NCBI RefSeq assembly: GCF_965227785.1
Contig: NZ_OZ245785.1
Coordinates: 1,240,001-1,304,000 of the forward strand
DNA length: 64,000 nt
DNA from: Gracilimonas sp965227785
Lineage (GTDB): Bacteria > Bacteroidota > Rhodothermia > Balneolales > Balneolaceae
Direction of reading: 5' to 3'
The notes beneath the pieces are model-generated. The model was not told the DNA's origin and did not search any database. It saw only the letters and a list, made by a program, of their open reading frames with translations. Every line of letters starts with the position of its first letter. Positions within the stretch are counted from its first letter, which is position 1. The position numbers and the translations under genes were made by a program. Shown here piece after piece: positions 16,614 to 25,837 of this stretch.

Positions 16614-19439
16614 CTATTTTACTAAGGTCATTTTTCGGGTCATAACACTTTTTCCTACTTCAAGCTGGTAGATGTACATTCCGCTTGGTTTGTCGGTGGC
16701 GTCCCATTCAAACTGGTGTTCTCCGGCCGACATGGTTCCTTCTGCGATTACGGCGACCGGCTGTCCCACAATATTAAAAATTGAGAGACGAACTTCTTCT
16801 GATTCCGGCAGGTAAAATGAAATGATAGTAGCCGGATTAAACGGATTTGGGAAGTTTTGATGAAGCTCCACTTCTCGGGGCAGCGTATCCTCTCCTTCCG
16901 TTTCTTCAGCTATTTGTCCGGGCGGCTGGATGTGAATGACAAAACGGTCTTTTTCGGAATAATCGTCTAAAGAAGCTTCTTGACCAGGTTCGGCTTCCTC
17001 GGCAAGCACAGTATGATCGAATGTTATGCTAAAGTCTTCTCTGAGCACATATTCTTTCTCGGCTGCTTTATCCTCCAGTTTTATTTCCCAATCGGCAGGA
17101 ATGGCCACCCATTCATTAACCGAAAGTGTTAGTTTACCCGAAGCGGAAGTACTGAACTGCAATGGCAATGAGAGTGCCTGTTCTATTTTAGAGGATAGTG
17201 TAATTTCACTGAAATATTCTTCTCCTCCCGAAAAAGACATATCCAGAAATGAAGGACCACCCAAGAATAATTCCGGATACGAGTTGAGATCTTTTACGCT
17301 TTCGGTTGTGCCGTCATCCACAAAGTGAACGGTCACCGATTCGCTTTGATTCTGCGAATTAAGCATAAGAGATATTGTTGTCATTGGTTCATCCGGCAGT
17401 TCTTCTGCTTCTGAAGCAGTTGCCGGCTGTATTATTTCCTGAAGGTCGAAATTCATCTCTGTTTCGGATTGAATGTTCTGCAACATAATCCAAAACGGAG
17501 CTTGAGCCGGAATTTGATCTTCATCCTGCAGAGGCACATAGTCTAAATCACCGGTAACATTTTGTTTCACCCCATAAATAAATGGTTTTATGGAAATCTC
17601 CGGGTATTTCTGTTCAGCCAGTTCAAGAAAGCGTTGCACACTGACGGGACTATCCAGATTATTGTAAACCAGGTTTAACCCTTCTGTTTCGTTTAAGGCT
17701 CCATTTTGATCATGGTCTGTAGCAGAAACACTAACTGAAAGTGTGCTGCTATTCTGTTTTCTCTGTGAAGTTTCCTTCTTCCACTCGGCAAATTTCTGTG
17801 CTTCTGCTCCCTCGAAATGCCCAATAAGAATTTCAGACTCAGATATAGATGCTGATTCTGATGTGAGTTCCACAAATTGTTGTTCACTTTCATTCCAGCC
17901 TTTCAATGTAGCTTCCGGGAACACATCTTTAATTCCATCCGACCGGATAATCACTTTCAACCCCGGTTGAGTCATTTGTTGTACCGAAGCCTGGAGCCCA
18001 AGCAGATTGCCATCATTTGCTTGCTGTTCGACATTATTTATAACATTACCGGAAACCAGCTCATCTCTCCCGGAACTGCTTTCACTCAACCTTTTCAGTT
18101 CCGAATATTTAAACTCATGGATTGTATCCCCGCTAAAATCTTTCAACACCAATTGCCCGCCTCTTCTATTAAGCAATGGCTTATCAAGACTTGTGTAGAT
18201 AACGTTCTCTAATGAATCTTCACCTTCAGACGGAGAAGCTTTAGGCTTTATACGAATGCTCTGTTGGGGAAATAAAACGACATCTTCCGCAAATGTAAAT
18301 TTCTGATCTTTGGAAGAAAGGCTCCAACCATTTAAAGAGACAACCCCATCTTCCGTATTCCGGAGTTCCACAAATTCAGCTCCTTCGGTGGCGTTTACAA
18401 CCTGTGATATTAACACCTCCGGTTTTTCGTTATCAAGAATGATCTTGCTGTGGGTAAGAAAATCACCGTAATTCCCTTTTGTCAAATTCTGAAGAGTGAA
18501 AATGCCGGTTTCTCTTCCTTCATAGTCACTGTCATCAGTGATTGGAACCTTCACCTCATACACACCATCGCCTATCAATCCGGTGAAATTGAGCGTTGTG
18601 GTTTCAAAGTTCAAATAATCATCCGGTGAGGTGATACTTCTGAGGGTATCGAACTTAACGTCAACAGAAAGTCGTGAACCGTCATGTTCATAAATAGCTA
18701 CATTCAAAATAGCTACCGAATCTGACTCCTGAATAGTGGATACACTCTGGTCAAAAAGAACAACGGGCGGAGAGAGTAAATTAAAGGAAGTTCCAAAAAC
18801 CGGAAACGGTTTGGCTTCTCTTCCCCGCCAATGACTTTCATTTCCCACAAATTGTAACAATAAATTTCGGGTTCCGCTGGCCCCGTTCCTGATGTAATAC
18901 TGATAATTTGAGGCATCCCCTAACGTCAAAAATGTGTGGTCACTTGCTTCTAAACTTTCCGGTATATCTGAACCCAGTGTTTCATCTTCTGAGGTATTCC
19001 ATACAACTCCCTTTCCCCAGCCAACAGCAAAGATAAACCGATACACCTCTTCTTTTTGATAGGCAAAAAGCCGGAATGTTCCCCCTTCAAAACTGATATC
19101 ACCTTCTATATCCAGCCGTTCGTCATTTAAGTCGTTAAGATGAATGTTTGTGCCGGCCTGAATAGAGCTTTTGAACGTGACTTTAAGTTCATTCCCTGAT
19201 AAAGATTGAGCTTCCTTATCCCACTTCCCGGTTGAGAAAAACAACTCCGTACCTTCCTCAATATCGATAAGTGATATAAAATCGATGGAATGAGTATCCG
19301 CATTGGCAGATACAATAACTACATCGCCGGGAAGCAATACAGACTGGGCTGATGCCTTGAAACCCAAGGTGGCAACCAGAAAGAAGAGGACGATATGTAG
19401 TGCTTTTAAATGTTTACCGAATAGTAACTTTTGAGCCAT
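16614..19439 (-). CDS. Large secreted protein: Calx-beta, lamin-tail domain, T9SS sorting domain
   Basis: A surface or secreted protein of about 941 residues. After a signal peptide (MAQKLLFG through ASAQ) comes a beta-rich domain (about 33-210), a Calx-beta-like domain (about 225-335, with NFTGLIGDGVYEVKVPITDD), a lamin-tail-like domain (about 345-450, ISQVVNATEGAEFVELRNTE), long Glu/Ser-rich beta domains, and a type A T9SS sorting domain in the last 80 residues (HQNFPNPFNPATIISFYLP, ending MTRKMTLVK). A GTG at 19445 is also in frame, but the ATG at 19439 gives the better signal peptide. It has no obvious enzyme motif and is probably structural or adhesive. Confidence 0.8.
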   Translation of the reverse strand: MAQKLLFGKHLKALHIVLFFLVATLGFKASAQSVLLPGDVVIVSANADTHSIDFISLIDIEEGTELFFSTGKWDKEAQSLSGNELKVTFKSSIQAGTNIHLNDLNDERLDIEGDISFEGGTFRLFAYQKEEVYRFIFAVGWGKGVVWNTSEDETLGSDIPESLEASDHTFLTLGDASNYQYYIRNGASGTRNLLLQFVGNESHWRGREAKPFPVFGTSFNLLSPPVVLFDQSVSTIQESDSVAILNVAIYEHDGSRLSVDVKFDTLRSITSPDDYLNFETTTLNFTGLIGDGVYEVKVPITDDSDYEGRETGIFTLQNLTKGNYGDFLTHSKIILDNEKPEVLISQVVNATEGAEFVELRNTEDGVVSLNGWSLSSKDQKFTFAEDVVLFPQQSIRIKPKASPSEGEDSLENVIYTSLDKPLLNRRGGQLVLKDFSGDTIHEFKYSELKRLSESSSGRDELVSGNVINNVEQQANDGNLLGLQASVQQMTQPGLKVIIRSDGIKDVFPEATLKGWNESEQQFVELTSESASISESEILIGHFEGAEAQKFAEWKKETSQRKQNSSTLSVSVSATDHDQNGALNETEGLNLVYNNLDSPVSVQRFLELAEQKYPEISIKPFIYGVKQNVTGDLDYVPLQDEDQIPAQAPFWIMLQNIQSETEMNFDLQEIIQPATASEAEELPDEPMTTISLMLNSQNQSESVTVHFVDDGTTESVKDLNSYPELFLGGPSFLDMSFSGGEEYFSEITLSSKIEQALSLPLQFSTSASGKLTLSVNEWVAIPADWEIKLEDKAAEKEYVLREDFSITFDHTVLAEEAEPGQEASLDDYSEKDRFVIHIQPPGQIAEETEGEDTLPREVELHQNFPNPFNPATIISFYLPESEEVRLSIFNIVGQPVAVIAEGTMSAGEHQFEWDATDKPSGMYIYQLEVGKSVMTRKMTLVK

Positions 19440-19527
19440 AGGCACACGTGTTACTCAATATTTTTGTTCCTTCAATTAACAGATTTTCAGGCATAAAGGC
19501 ATATAAAATTTCCTGTTTTGTGAAATT

Positions 19528-20829
19528 CTAATCATCCAGATTAGGAGCTCCTAAGCGCCCTTCTGAAGAGGCCACAGCCACTGATACCGCCGCATCTCCG
19601 GTAATGTTAACCGTGGTTCGGCACATATCTAAAATACGATCCACCCCAAGTATGAGCGCTATTCCGGCAGTTGGCACTTGTATAGCTTCTAATACGATTA
19701 CCAGCATCACAATGCCGGCCCCGGGAACACCGGCAGCTCCAATAGAAGCGGCCGTTGCGGTTAATACAATCATTAATTGCTGAGCGATGGTTAAATCCAT
19801 TCCTAAGGCCTGGGCAATAAATACCGCTGCTACCGCCTGATACAAACTGGTTCCGTCCATATTTACGGTTGCACCAATAGGCAGCACAAAACTGGCAACT
19901 TCATCTTCAACCCCCAGGTTTTTTTCAACGCGCTCCATGGTAACAGGCAAAGTTGCTGAACTTGAACTGGTACTGAATCCAAGCAGCATCGCCGGCTGAA
20001 TAGCCCTAAAAAAGGTAGAAAGCTTCATATCGCTCATTGCTTTAAATAAGCTTGCATACACGATGAAAACGTGGATAATCAATGCAATAATTACCGTCAG
20101 GCAATACCACCCAAGTGCATACAATAACTCCATGGCCTGAGAAAGGTCATCCCCGGCAAGGTCTATAATCAGTGAGGCCATCAATGCAAAAACCCCATAG
20201 GGTGCGGTAAGCATTATAAGCTCCACTATTCGTATGATGACATCGTTAAAGGCATCGAACACGTCCACCAGCGTCTGCGCTTTCTTCCCTCCAATTTGAA
20301 TGATCCCGATACCCAACAGAATCGCTACAAATACAATCTGCAGCATACTTGAGTTGTTAGATGCAGCAGCAAAGAAATTTTCGGGCACAATGTCTACAAT
20401 GAAATCAAGAGGACCACGATTCTGAACCAGCTCAGCTGTGGCGCTGCGATCATCCACCGATTCGCTGTAGCTTTCCTGCAAGGTTGCTGTTGTTTCAGCA
20501 GGCAGGGTTTTTCCGGGTTGAATTACGTTCACAGCAACCAAACCAATGGTAATGGCAAAAACAGTTGTTACGGCATAAATAGATACCGTTTTGAATCCCA
20601 TTCGTGACAGCTTGGTCGTATCATTTAAACTTGTAACCCCAACCACCAGCGAAACCAGCACCAATGGCATCGCGATTAGTTTCAGCATGGCAATAAATAT
20701 GGTACCAAAGGGTTTGATGTAATCAGAAGTGAATTCATTCAAACCGGTGACACTGGCTAACAGCCCCCAAAGAAGACCTAAAATCAAACCAATTATAATT
20801 TGCCAGTGTAATTTTTTATACCATTTCAT
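19528..20829 (-). CDS. Dicarboxylate/amino acid:cation symporter (DAACS)
   Basis: An inner-membrane Na+/H+-coupled carrier for glutamate, aspartate or C4-dicarboxylates. From the ATG at 20829 it is 433 residues and starts MKWYKKLHWQIIIGL, as in GltP/DctA relatives; upstream in-frame codons overlap the DUF92 gene and are rejected. The serine-rich re-entrant loop FSTSSSSATLPVT and the substrate/cation motif GATVNMDGTSLYQAV are present, followed by the second hairpin and the DRILDMCRTTVNITGD helix. The start overlaps the stop of the DUF92 gene as ATGA (20826-20829), implying translational coupling. Confidence 0.92.
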   Translation of the reverse strand: MKWYKKLHWQIIIGLILGLLWGLLASVTGLNEFTSDYIKPFGTIFIAMLKLIAMPLVLVSLVVGVTSLNDTTKLSRMGFKTVSIYAVTTVFAITIGLVAVNVIQPGKTLPAETTATLQESYSESVDDRSATAELVQNRGPLDFIVDIVPENFFAAASNNSSMLQIVFVAILLGIGIIQIGGKKAQTLVDVFDAFNDVIIRIVELIMLTAPYGVFALMASLIIDLAGDDLSQAMELLYALGWYCLTVIIALIIHVFIVYASLFKAMSDMKLSTFFRAIQPAMLLGFSTSSSSATLPVTMERVEKNLGVEDEVASFVLPIGATVNMDGTSLYQAVAAVFIAQALGMDLTIAQQLMIVLTATAASIGAAGVPGAGIVMLVIVLEAIQVPTAGIALILGVDRILDMCRTTVNITGDAAVSVAVASSEGRLGAPNLDD

Positions 20830-21653
20830 ACGCCAATGATTAAGATTAATATCAAACTGATTACTGAAGCCAGGCCTGCAGAAATCCAATTCACAAAATT
20901 GTTGCTAACATACATATTCTTCAGACCAATTGATGAAAGTCCGGGAAGGCTGTACGCTGCATTCTGAAACCGGGCGCCAATGTAAGAATCGATGAGGGAA
21001 CCAAAAAATCCTGTTACCGCTATTACTAAAATAGTTGAGAGCAAAGTACCGGTATCAAAGAACCAGAATACGGTGGCAATAAAAACGGCACCACCAAGTG
21101 CAGCTACTGTTCCATAAAAACTGATGCCACCATCAGTGCCCGGCTGAACTTTTTCTCCGGTAGTTATAAGCCTTGTTTTTCCTTTTAAACGGTTTGCTCC
21201 TATTTCTGTGCTCCAGGTATCAGCCGCTGCGCTTGCTATGGAGGTTATGGAAGCGATCAGAAAAGCATCTATGTTTGTTAAAAACCAGATTAGAATCCAA
21301 AGTGCGAACCAAAACCCATTCGCCCACACTTGCTTACCATCACGTCGAAATTTCTTTTCCAGAAAACCTTCCATCGAAATTAAGTCTTTGGAAAGAACCG
21401 ATCCTGAAATAAAAAAGGCCAGAACTACTGCAGCACCTGGAAAACCTCCCAAACCATAGGCAAAACCACCAAAAATGGTTGCTGACGATGCGCCATCAAT
21501 AGTTAACCAGTTCAGTATAAAAGCAGTGATTGATAACAGAGTAGCAAGAAAAAGCCCCAGGAGAATCTGGTTATGTTGTTGAGCATTCCCAAACAGGATG
21601 AATACAAAAACCAGTGCTAACGAAAAGAAGATATTTACCCAGCGATCGAGCAC
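20826..21653 (-). CDS. DUF92 family membrane protein
   Basis: An integral membrane protein of 275 residues with about seven hydrophobic helices. It matches the DUF92/TMEM19 family through LNWLTIDGASSATIFGGFAYGLGGFPGAA, the DTWSTEIG motif and GGISFYGTVAALGGAVFIA. Plant VTE6 (phytyl-phosphate kinase) belongs to this family, and a CTP-dependent prenyl-phosphate kinase role is possible, but bacterial members are poorly characterised. It is in a tight minus-strand cluster: DUF3098 gene 8 bp upstream and the symporter overlapping its stop. Confidence 0.85.
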   Translation of the reverse strand: MLDRWVNIFFSLALVFVFILFGNAQQHNQILLGLFLATLLSITAFILNWLTIDGASSATIFGGFAYGLGGFPGAAVVLAFFISGSVLSKDLISMEGFLEKKFRRDGKQVWANGFWFALWILIWFLTNIDAFLIASITSIASAAADTWSTEIGANRLKGKTRLITTGEKVQPGTDGGISFYGTVAALGGAVFIATVFWFFDTGTLLSTILVIAVTGFFGSLIDSYIGARFQNAAYSLPGLSSIGLKNMYVSNNFVNWISAGLASVISLILILIIGV

Positions 21654-21661
21654 GGTTTTAT

Positions 21662-21910
21662 TTAGCTGGATGCTGCTTCAGGTTCTTCATCCCGGTCGTG
21701 CTTCATAATAGCAAATACAACCAGAATATAGCCGGCCATAATTACAATAGGAGAGATAAACAGAGAGATAAAGCCGTCCACTTCATTCTCCAGGTACATG
21801 GCCGTAAAACCCGCTACAATCAGGAAAATTGCAATCCCGATAAGTTTGTAGTTATATGCGGAAAAAAACATCGGTTGATGATCCGCCTGTTTACGTCCTC
21901 GTTTTGCCAT
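21662..21910 (-). CDS. DUF3098 family small membrane protein
   Basis: An 82-residue protein with a short basic N-terminus (MAKRGRKQ), the FFSAYNYKLIGIAIFLIVAGF helix, an extracytoplasmic loop and a second helix (SPIVIMAGYILVVFAIM) with an acidic tail. This two-helix pattern is typical of DUF3098, a Bacteroidetes-type family often placed near cell-division or undecaprenyl genes; no function is established. It is the first gene of the three-gene minus-strand cluster, diverging from maf with a 90-bp intergenic promoter region. Confidence 0.78.
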   Translation of the reverse strand: MAKRGRKQADHQPMFFSAYNYKLIGIAIFLIVAGFTAMYLENEVDGFISLFISPIVIMAGYILVVFAIMKHDRDEEPEAASS

Positions 21911-22000
21911 GTTCTTTTAGTTAACTTAGTTGAAATTTAAGATCGAAATGGTTGGCTAAGTTATTTAATTATCTGCTAAACCCAAAAGTACAAATACGGC

Positions 22001-22600
22001 ATGATGCGAATTGTTCTGGCTTCTCAAAGCCCCCGAAGAAAGAAATTATTACAACAAATTGGGCTGGCTTTTGAGATATCCCCCAGCGAGGTGGAAGAAA
22101 TTAGTTCACATACCGAGCCCGGACCAATGGTGGAAGACCTTGCTGCATTAAAAGCCACCGATGTAGCCTCGAAATTCAGCGACAGCTTTATCATTGGCTC
22201 CGATACCATTGTAGTTCATAACGGGGAAGTTTTGGGTAAACCCGAACATCAAGATGAAGCTTTTGCCTTTTTGAGTCAGTTAAGCGGAACCCATCATTAT
22301 GTTTATACTGGTGTGGCATTTGTTAAAACTGATAAAAACGGCACGATTAACGCCAAACATACCTTTTATGAACAAACAAAAGTTACCTTCAGCACGTTAG
22401 GTGAACAGGAAATTAAAGCTTATATAAAGAGTGGAAACCCCATGGACAAAGCCGGAGCCTATGGAATTCAGGATGATCTGGGTGCTTTATTTGTAGAAAA
22501 AATAGATGGCGACTACTATAATGTAGTCGGGTTTCCATTGAACCGTTTTTACAGGGAGATGAAAATTTTCTTTCCTGAATTTGATATCATGCATTCATGA
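22001..22600 (+). CDS. maf: Maf family nucleotide pyrophosphatase
   Basis: Hydrolyses non-canonical or modified nucleoside triphosphates (dTTP/UTP or m7GTP, depending on subfamily) to monophosphates. The 199 residues show LASQSPRRKKLL at the N-terminus, the metal-binding IIGSDTIVVHNGEVLGKP, and the C-terminal DKAGAYGIQDDLGALFVEKI and YYNVVGFPL motifs. Two consecutive ATGs (22001 and 22004) are possible starts; MRIVLASQSPRR from the second is the usual form. The stop overlaps the start of the TPR gene (ATGA at 22597-22600), so the two are coupled. The GIQD sequence favours the dTTP/UTP-type group. Confidence 0.92.
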   Translation: MMRIVLASQSPRRKKLLQQIGLAFEISPSEVEEISSHTEPGPMVEDLAALKATDVASKFSDSFIIGSDTIVVHNGEVLGKPEHQDEAFAFLSQLSGTHHYVYTGVAFVKTDKNGTINAKHTFYEQTKVTFSTLGEQEIKAYIKSGNPMDKAGAYGIQDDLGALFVEKIDGDYYNVVGFPLNRFYREMKIFFPEFDIMHS

Positions 22601-24501
22601 ACACTGTTTATACATCATTTTTCTCTTTTTTGATCATCGGGGTGCTGAGCTTCACGGCCTTAGCGCAAAACAACAGCGACTTCCAGCTCGCCACCCGGCT
22701 TATGCAGCAGCAACAATATGCTGATGCCCTCCCCCTGTTACAAGACTTACACGATGACAACCCCGAAACCTACGTTTATGCTGACCGGTTAATCGACTGT
22801 CTGATCCAGTTAAAACAGTATGATCTTGGACTCGAAATAGCCCGCAACTATCAGAACCAGCCGGAAGTTGAGAGTCAGGTACAGATTCGTATCGGAGAAA
22901 TCTATCATTTTAAGGATCAGACAGAAACAGCACTGGATATTTGGTATGCTAATCTGGAATCTAACCCCCGTCAGTTACAGCTCTATATAACCACAGCCCG
23001 AACGATGGTGAGCCGGCGTGAATATCTTGAGGCCGTTGAAGTGTATAAAAAGGCCCGGAATGTATTTCAAAACGACCGTTTATTTTTTGGGGATATTGCT
23101 AACGCCTACATGAGGGCTGGTGAATATGAGCTGGCAATTGAAGAATGGCTGAACTTACTGGAATCATCCCCAAACCAGATTTCATATATACAGCGCAGCT
23201 TGCTTAGGTACAATGACCCGCTTCTTTATGATATCACCATCATCGAACTTGACGAGCGATTGAGCACCCTGTCTATTTCATCTCCCAATTATCAAACATT
23301 TTATCAGCTGCAAATATGGCTGCTTCAGGAAAACAAGTTGTACCGCCGGGCTCTTGCCACGGCTAAAGAGTATGAAAGCAGGTCTGAGTCATATAACTAC
23401 TCGCTGTTTAACCTTGGGCGACAACTAACGGAGAATAATGAATTTGAACTGGCCAAAGAAGCCTTCACCTTTTATACCGACAATGCCTATGGTGAGATTA
23501 AATGGCGTGGACTTGAAGAGTTGGGTGAAACCTATTCTAAATGGGCTAAATACATCGATGACTACAATCTTGACTTCACCAATAAGCGAGACAGCCTGTA
23601 TAAACTGGCTACGGTGATGCTGGACTCCATCGAAACGCAGACCAATAATTACAGCGGGATGGGAAATGTTCAGCTTAAAAGAGCCGAATTAGCCCTCGAT
23701 CATGTATTTGATCTCGGCAAGGCCCGAACGGCTCTGAGGAAACTTCGAAACCTGCCTGCCATGCGGGATTCTCCTGAAATCCCGTACCTGGAAGGCAGAA
23801 TTCATCTTGCTCAAAAAGAATTCACCGAAGCACGCATCAGTTTTACCCGTGCCAACAAACAAGCTGAAATAGGAGAACTCGCAGAAAAGACCCGCTATTT
23901 CCTTGCTCTTACCGACTTCTACGCCGGAGACTACGAATTTGCAGGCATTCAGTTGAAGTCACTTGGCCGGCAGAGTACTTCATATTATGCCAATGATGCC
24001 CTGGAACTCCGCCTTTGGCTACAGCAGGGAACGGCCGCAGACACTTCGGGGGATGTGCTTTCCAGATTTGCTGACGCTGTTTTTATGGAGAATAACGGAG
24101 AGTCTGTACAAAGCTCTGAAGCATTTTTGGGGATGATTAAGGATGAGAATTTTATTGCTTTAAAAGATGATGCCCTCCTTTTCTTCGTTGAATCTCCACA
24201 CATTCAAAAAGCCCAAAAATATAATGAGCTGAGTGTGTTTTTGGCAACAAACCCTGCCACCCCTATCAAAGAGAAGTTACTTTGGGAACAAGCAAAGCTC
24301 GCTGAGCAAACTGACATTCAATCCGTACGTAGTGCCTGTGAATCAGCCGGAGATTGCTTTTGGAACCTTGATTCAACAACTTCAACAGCAGAAATTTCAC
24401 CTAACGAAATTTACGAAAAGCTTATACTGGAATATCCGCAGGGATTTTACGCTCCACATGCAAGAGAACGACTCACAGATTTAACCAATCAAAACTCCTG
24501 A
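22597..24501 (+). CDS. Secreted tetratricopeptide-repeat protein
   Basis: A 634-residue protein with a signal peptide (SFLIIGVLSFTALAQ) followed by helical repeats. TPR-like units are visible from about 30 to 230 (for example QQQQYADALPLLQDLHDDNPETYVYA and AYMRAGEYELAIEEWLNLLES) and again around 360-450 (LEGRIHLAQKEFTEARISF). It is probably periplasmic and acts as a protein-interaction scaffold. It overlaps maf by four bases, and its stop is one base from the start of the amidotransferase-like gene, so maf, this gene and the next form an operon. No catalytic residues are apparent. Confidence 0.8.
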   Translation: MNTVYTSFFSFLIIGVLSFTALAQNNSDFQLATRLMQQQQYADALPLLQDLHDDNPETYVYADRLIDCLIQLKQYDLGLEIARNYQNQPEVESQVQIRIGEIYHFKDQTETALDIWYANLESNPRQLQLYITTARTMVSRREYLEAVEVYKKARNVFQNDRLFFGDIANAYMRAGEYELAIEEWLNLLESSPNQISYIQRSLLRYNDPLLYDITIIELDERLSTLSISSPNYQTFYQLQIWLLQENKLYRRALATAKEYESRSESYNYSLFNLGRQLTENNEFELAKEAFTFYTDNAYGEIKWRGLEELGETYSKWAKYIDDYNLDFTNKRDSLYKLATVMLDSIETQTNNYSGMGNVQLKRAELALDHVFDLGKARTALRKLRNLPAMRDSPEIPYLEGRIHLAQKEFTEARISFTRANKQAEIGELAEKTRYFLALTDFYAGDYEFAGIQLKSLGRQSTSYYANDALELRLWLQQGTAADTSGDVLSRFADAVFMENNGESVQSSEAFLGMIKDENFIALKDDALLFFVESPHIQKAQKYNELSVFLATNPATPIKEKLLWEQAKLAEQTDIQSVRSACESAGDCFWNLDSTTSTAEISPNEIYEKLILEYPQGFYAPHARERLTDLTNQNS

Positions 24502-24502
24502 T

Positions 24503-25771
24503 ATGATCAAGAGACTATTCACAATCCTTATATTTGCGCTAAGTCCTTTGTTTATGGCTTTCGCCCAACAGCACGTGCTTATTTCAATGGATGCTTCTCA
24601 AACTAATCATCTCAAAGCTTATGGTGTTGTTTTTAATCATATCACTGATGGATATACCGCCCAGTGGCTGTTGAATTATCGCGGTGGGAGTTTTCTGGCA
24701 CAAGTTGAAAACGATATTGTTCGAAAAAGCAGGCTTCGCAATGTTTCTCTTGAGACTATCAGCGCTTCGGAAGCCCGGCAGATTATTGCGGATGTAGAAA
24801 GCAACAGCAGTAATACTGCTGTAGTGAACCTTGAGAAAGCACCCAAGATTGCGGTTTATACACCTGATCAGGCTTTGCCCTGGGATGATGCTGTGACGCT
24901 CGCCCTCACCTACGCCGAAGTGGAATACGAGAAAGTGTGGGATGTGGAAGTATTGGAAGGTAAGCTGGATGAATACGACTGGCTACACCTTCACCACGAA
25001 GATTTCACCGGTCAGTATGGTAAATTCTGGTACAGCTATCGGAGTATGCCCTGGTATATTGCCCAGGTTAAACAAATGGAAGCGATGGCCAGCGAACTCG
25101 GGTACTCCTCAGTCAGCGAGCAGAAGAAAGAAGTGGCCCGTACCATTAAGCGCTATGTGGGAAATGGAGGATTTCTGTTTTCGATGTGCTCCGGAACCGA
25201 CACCTTCGATATCGCACTGGCCGCCGAAGGCGTGGATATTGCCCCGGAACAATTTGATGGCGACCCGGCTGACCCAAACGCCCAGGAAAAGCTGGATTTC
25301 AACAAAACACTGGCTTTTGAAAATTTTGATATCGTATTGAATCCGAGTGAATACGAACATGCAGATATCGACGTTCCGGTAAGCATCAACCAGGTTGATC
25401 AATCACTGGACTTCTTTACGCTTTTTGAGTTTTCAGCCAAATGGGATCCTGTTCCTACCATGCTGACTCAAAATCATGTAAGTAGTGTACGGGGATTTTA
25501 CGGACAAACTACTGCTTTTCAGAAAGACAAAGTAAAATCATCGGCCGTGATTTTAGGAGAATCACCCGGACGGGAACAGGTTAAATATATTCATGGAAAT
25601 TACGGTCGGGGCACCTTCACTTTTTATGCCGGTCATGATCCTGAAGATTACACCCATCGGGTAAATGATCCGCCCACAGATTTGGCCCTACATCCTAACA
25701 GTCCCGGCTATCGGCTGATACTGAACAACATCCTCTTCCCTGCCGCCAAAAAGAAGAAGAAAAAAACATAG
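24503..25771 (+). CDS. Secreted glutamine-amidotransferase-like protein (called 'asparagine synthetase B' in relatives)
   Basis: A 422-residue exported protein (signal peptide to about residue 21, FMAFAQ). It begins HVLISMDASQTNHLKAYGVVF and WLLNYRGGSF, matching a Bacteroidetes family that, as I recall, is often labelled asparagine synthetase B. However, I see none of the PP-loop or Ntn-glutaminase motifs of AsnB. The middle resembles a class I amidotransferase/ThuA-like fold: IAVYTPDQALPWDDAV, DWLHLHHEDFTGQYG, a possible nucleophile elbow GGFLFSMCSGTDTFD near residue 235, and late GRGTFTFYAGHDPEDY. The C-terminus is a lysine tail (KKKKKKT). It probably works in the periplasm; the substrate is unknown. 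Confidence 0.65.
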   Translation: MIKRLFTILIFALSPLFMAFAQQHVLISMDASQTNHLKAYGVVFNHITDGYTAQWLLNYRGGSFLAQVENDIVRKSRLRNVSLETISASEARQIIADVESNSSNTAVVNLEKAPKIAVYTPDQALPWDDAVTLALTYAEVEYEKVWDVEVLEGKLDEYDWLHLHHEDFTGQYGKFWYSYRSMPWYIAQVKQMEAMASELGYSSVSEQKKEVARTIKRYVGNGGFLFSMCSGTDTFDIALAAEGVDIAPEQFDGDPADPNAQEKLDFNKTLAFENFDIVLNPSEYEHADIDVPVSINQVDQSLDFFTLFEFSAKWDPVPTMLTQNHVSSVRGFYGQTTAFQKDKVKSSAVILGESPGREQVKYIHGNYGRGTFTFYAGHDPEDYTHRVNDPPTDLALHPNSPGYRLILNNILFPAAKKKKKKT

Positions 25772-25773
25772 AA

Positions 25774-25811
25774 ATTGGAAATTCTGGATTTTGAATTGGG
25801 TAATTTCCAAT
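25774..25811. repeat. Inverted repeat in the leader of mazG
   Basis: ATTGGAAATT (25774-25783) and AATTTCCAAT (25802-25811) are perfect 10-base inverted repeats separated by 18 AT-rich bases. They lie between the preceding stop codon and the mazG start. The surrounding AATTTC-type motifs resemble other AT-rich repeats in the window (39074-39113). Confidence 0.5.
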
Positions 25812-25837
25812 CTAAAATTTCAATTCAAATTTCAACT

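Noticed and set aside
20830..20889. Upstream extension of the symporter
   Set aside because: It overlaps the DUF92 gene, and residues 1-20 are unlike any symporter N-terminus; ATG at 20829 with ATGA coupling is better.
25775..25837. N-terminal extension of MazG starting at TTG
   Set aside because: It reads through an AT-rich inverted repeat and does not match the family start; the ATG at 25838 fits.
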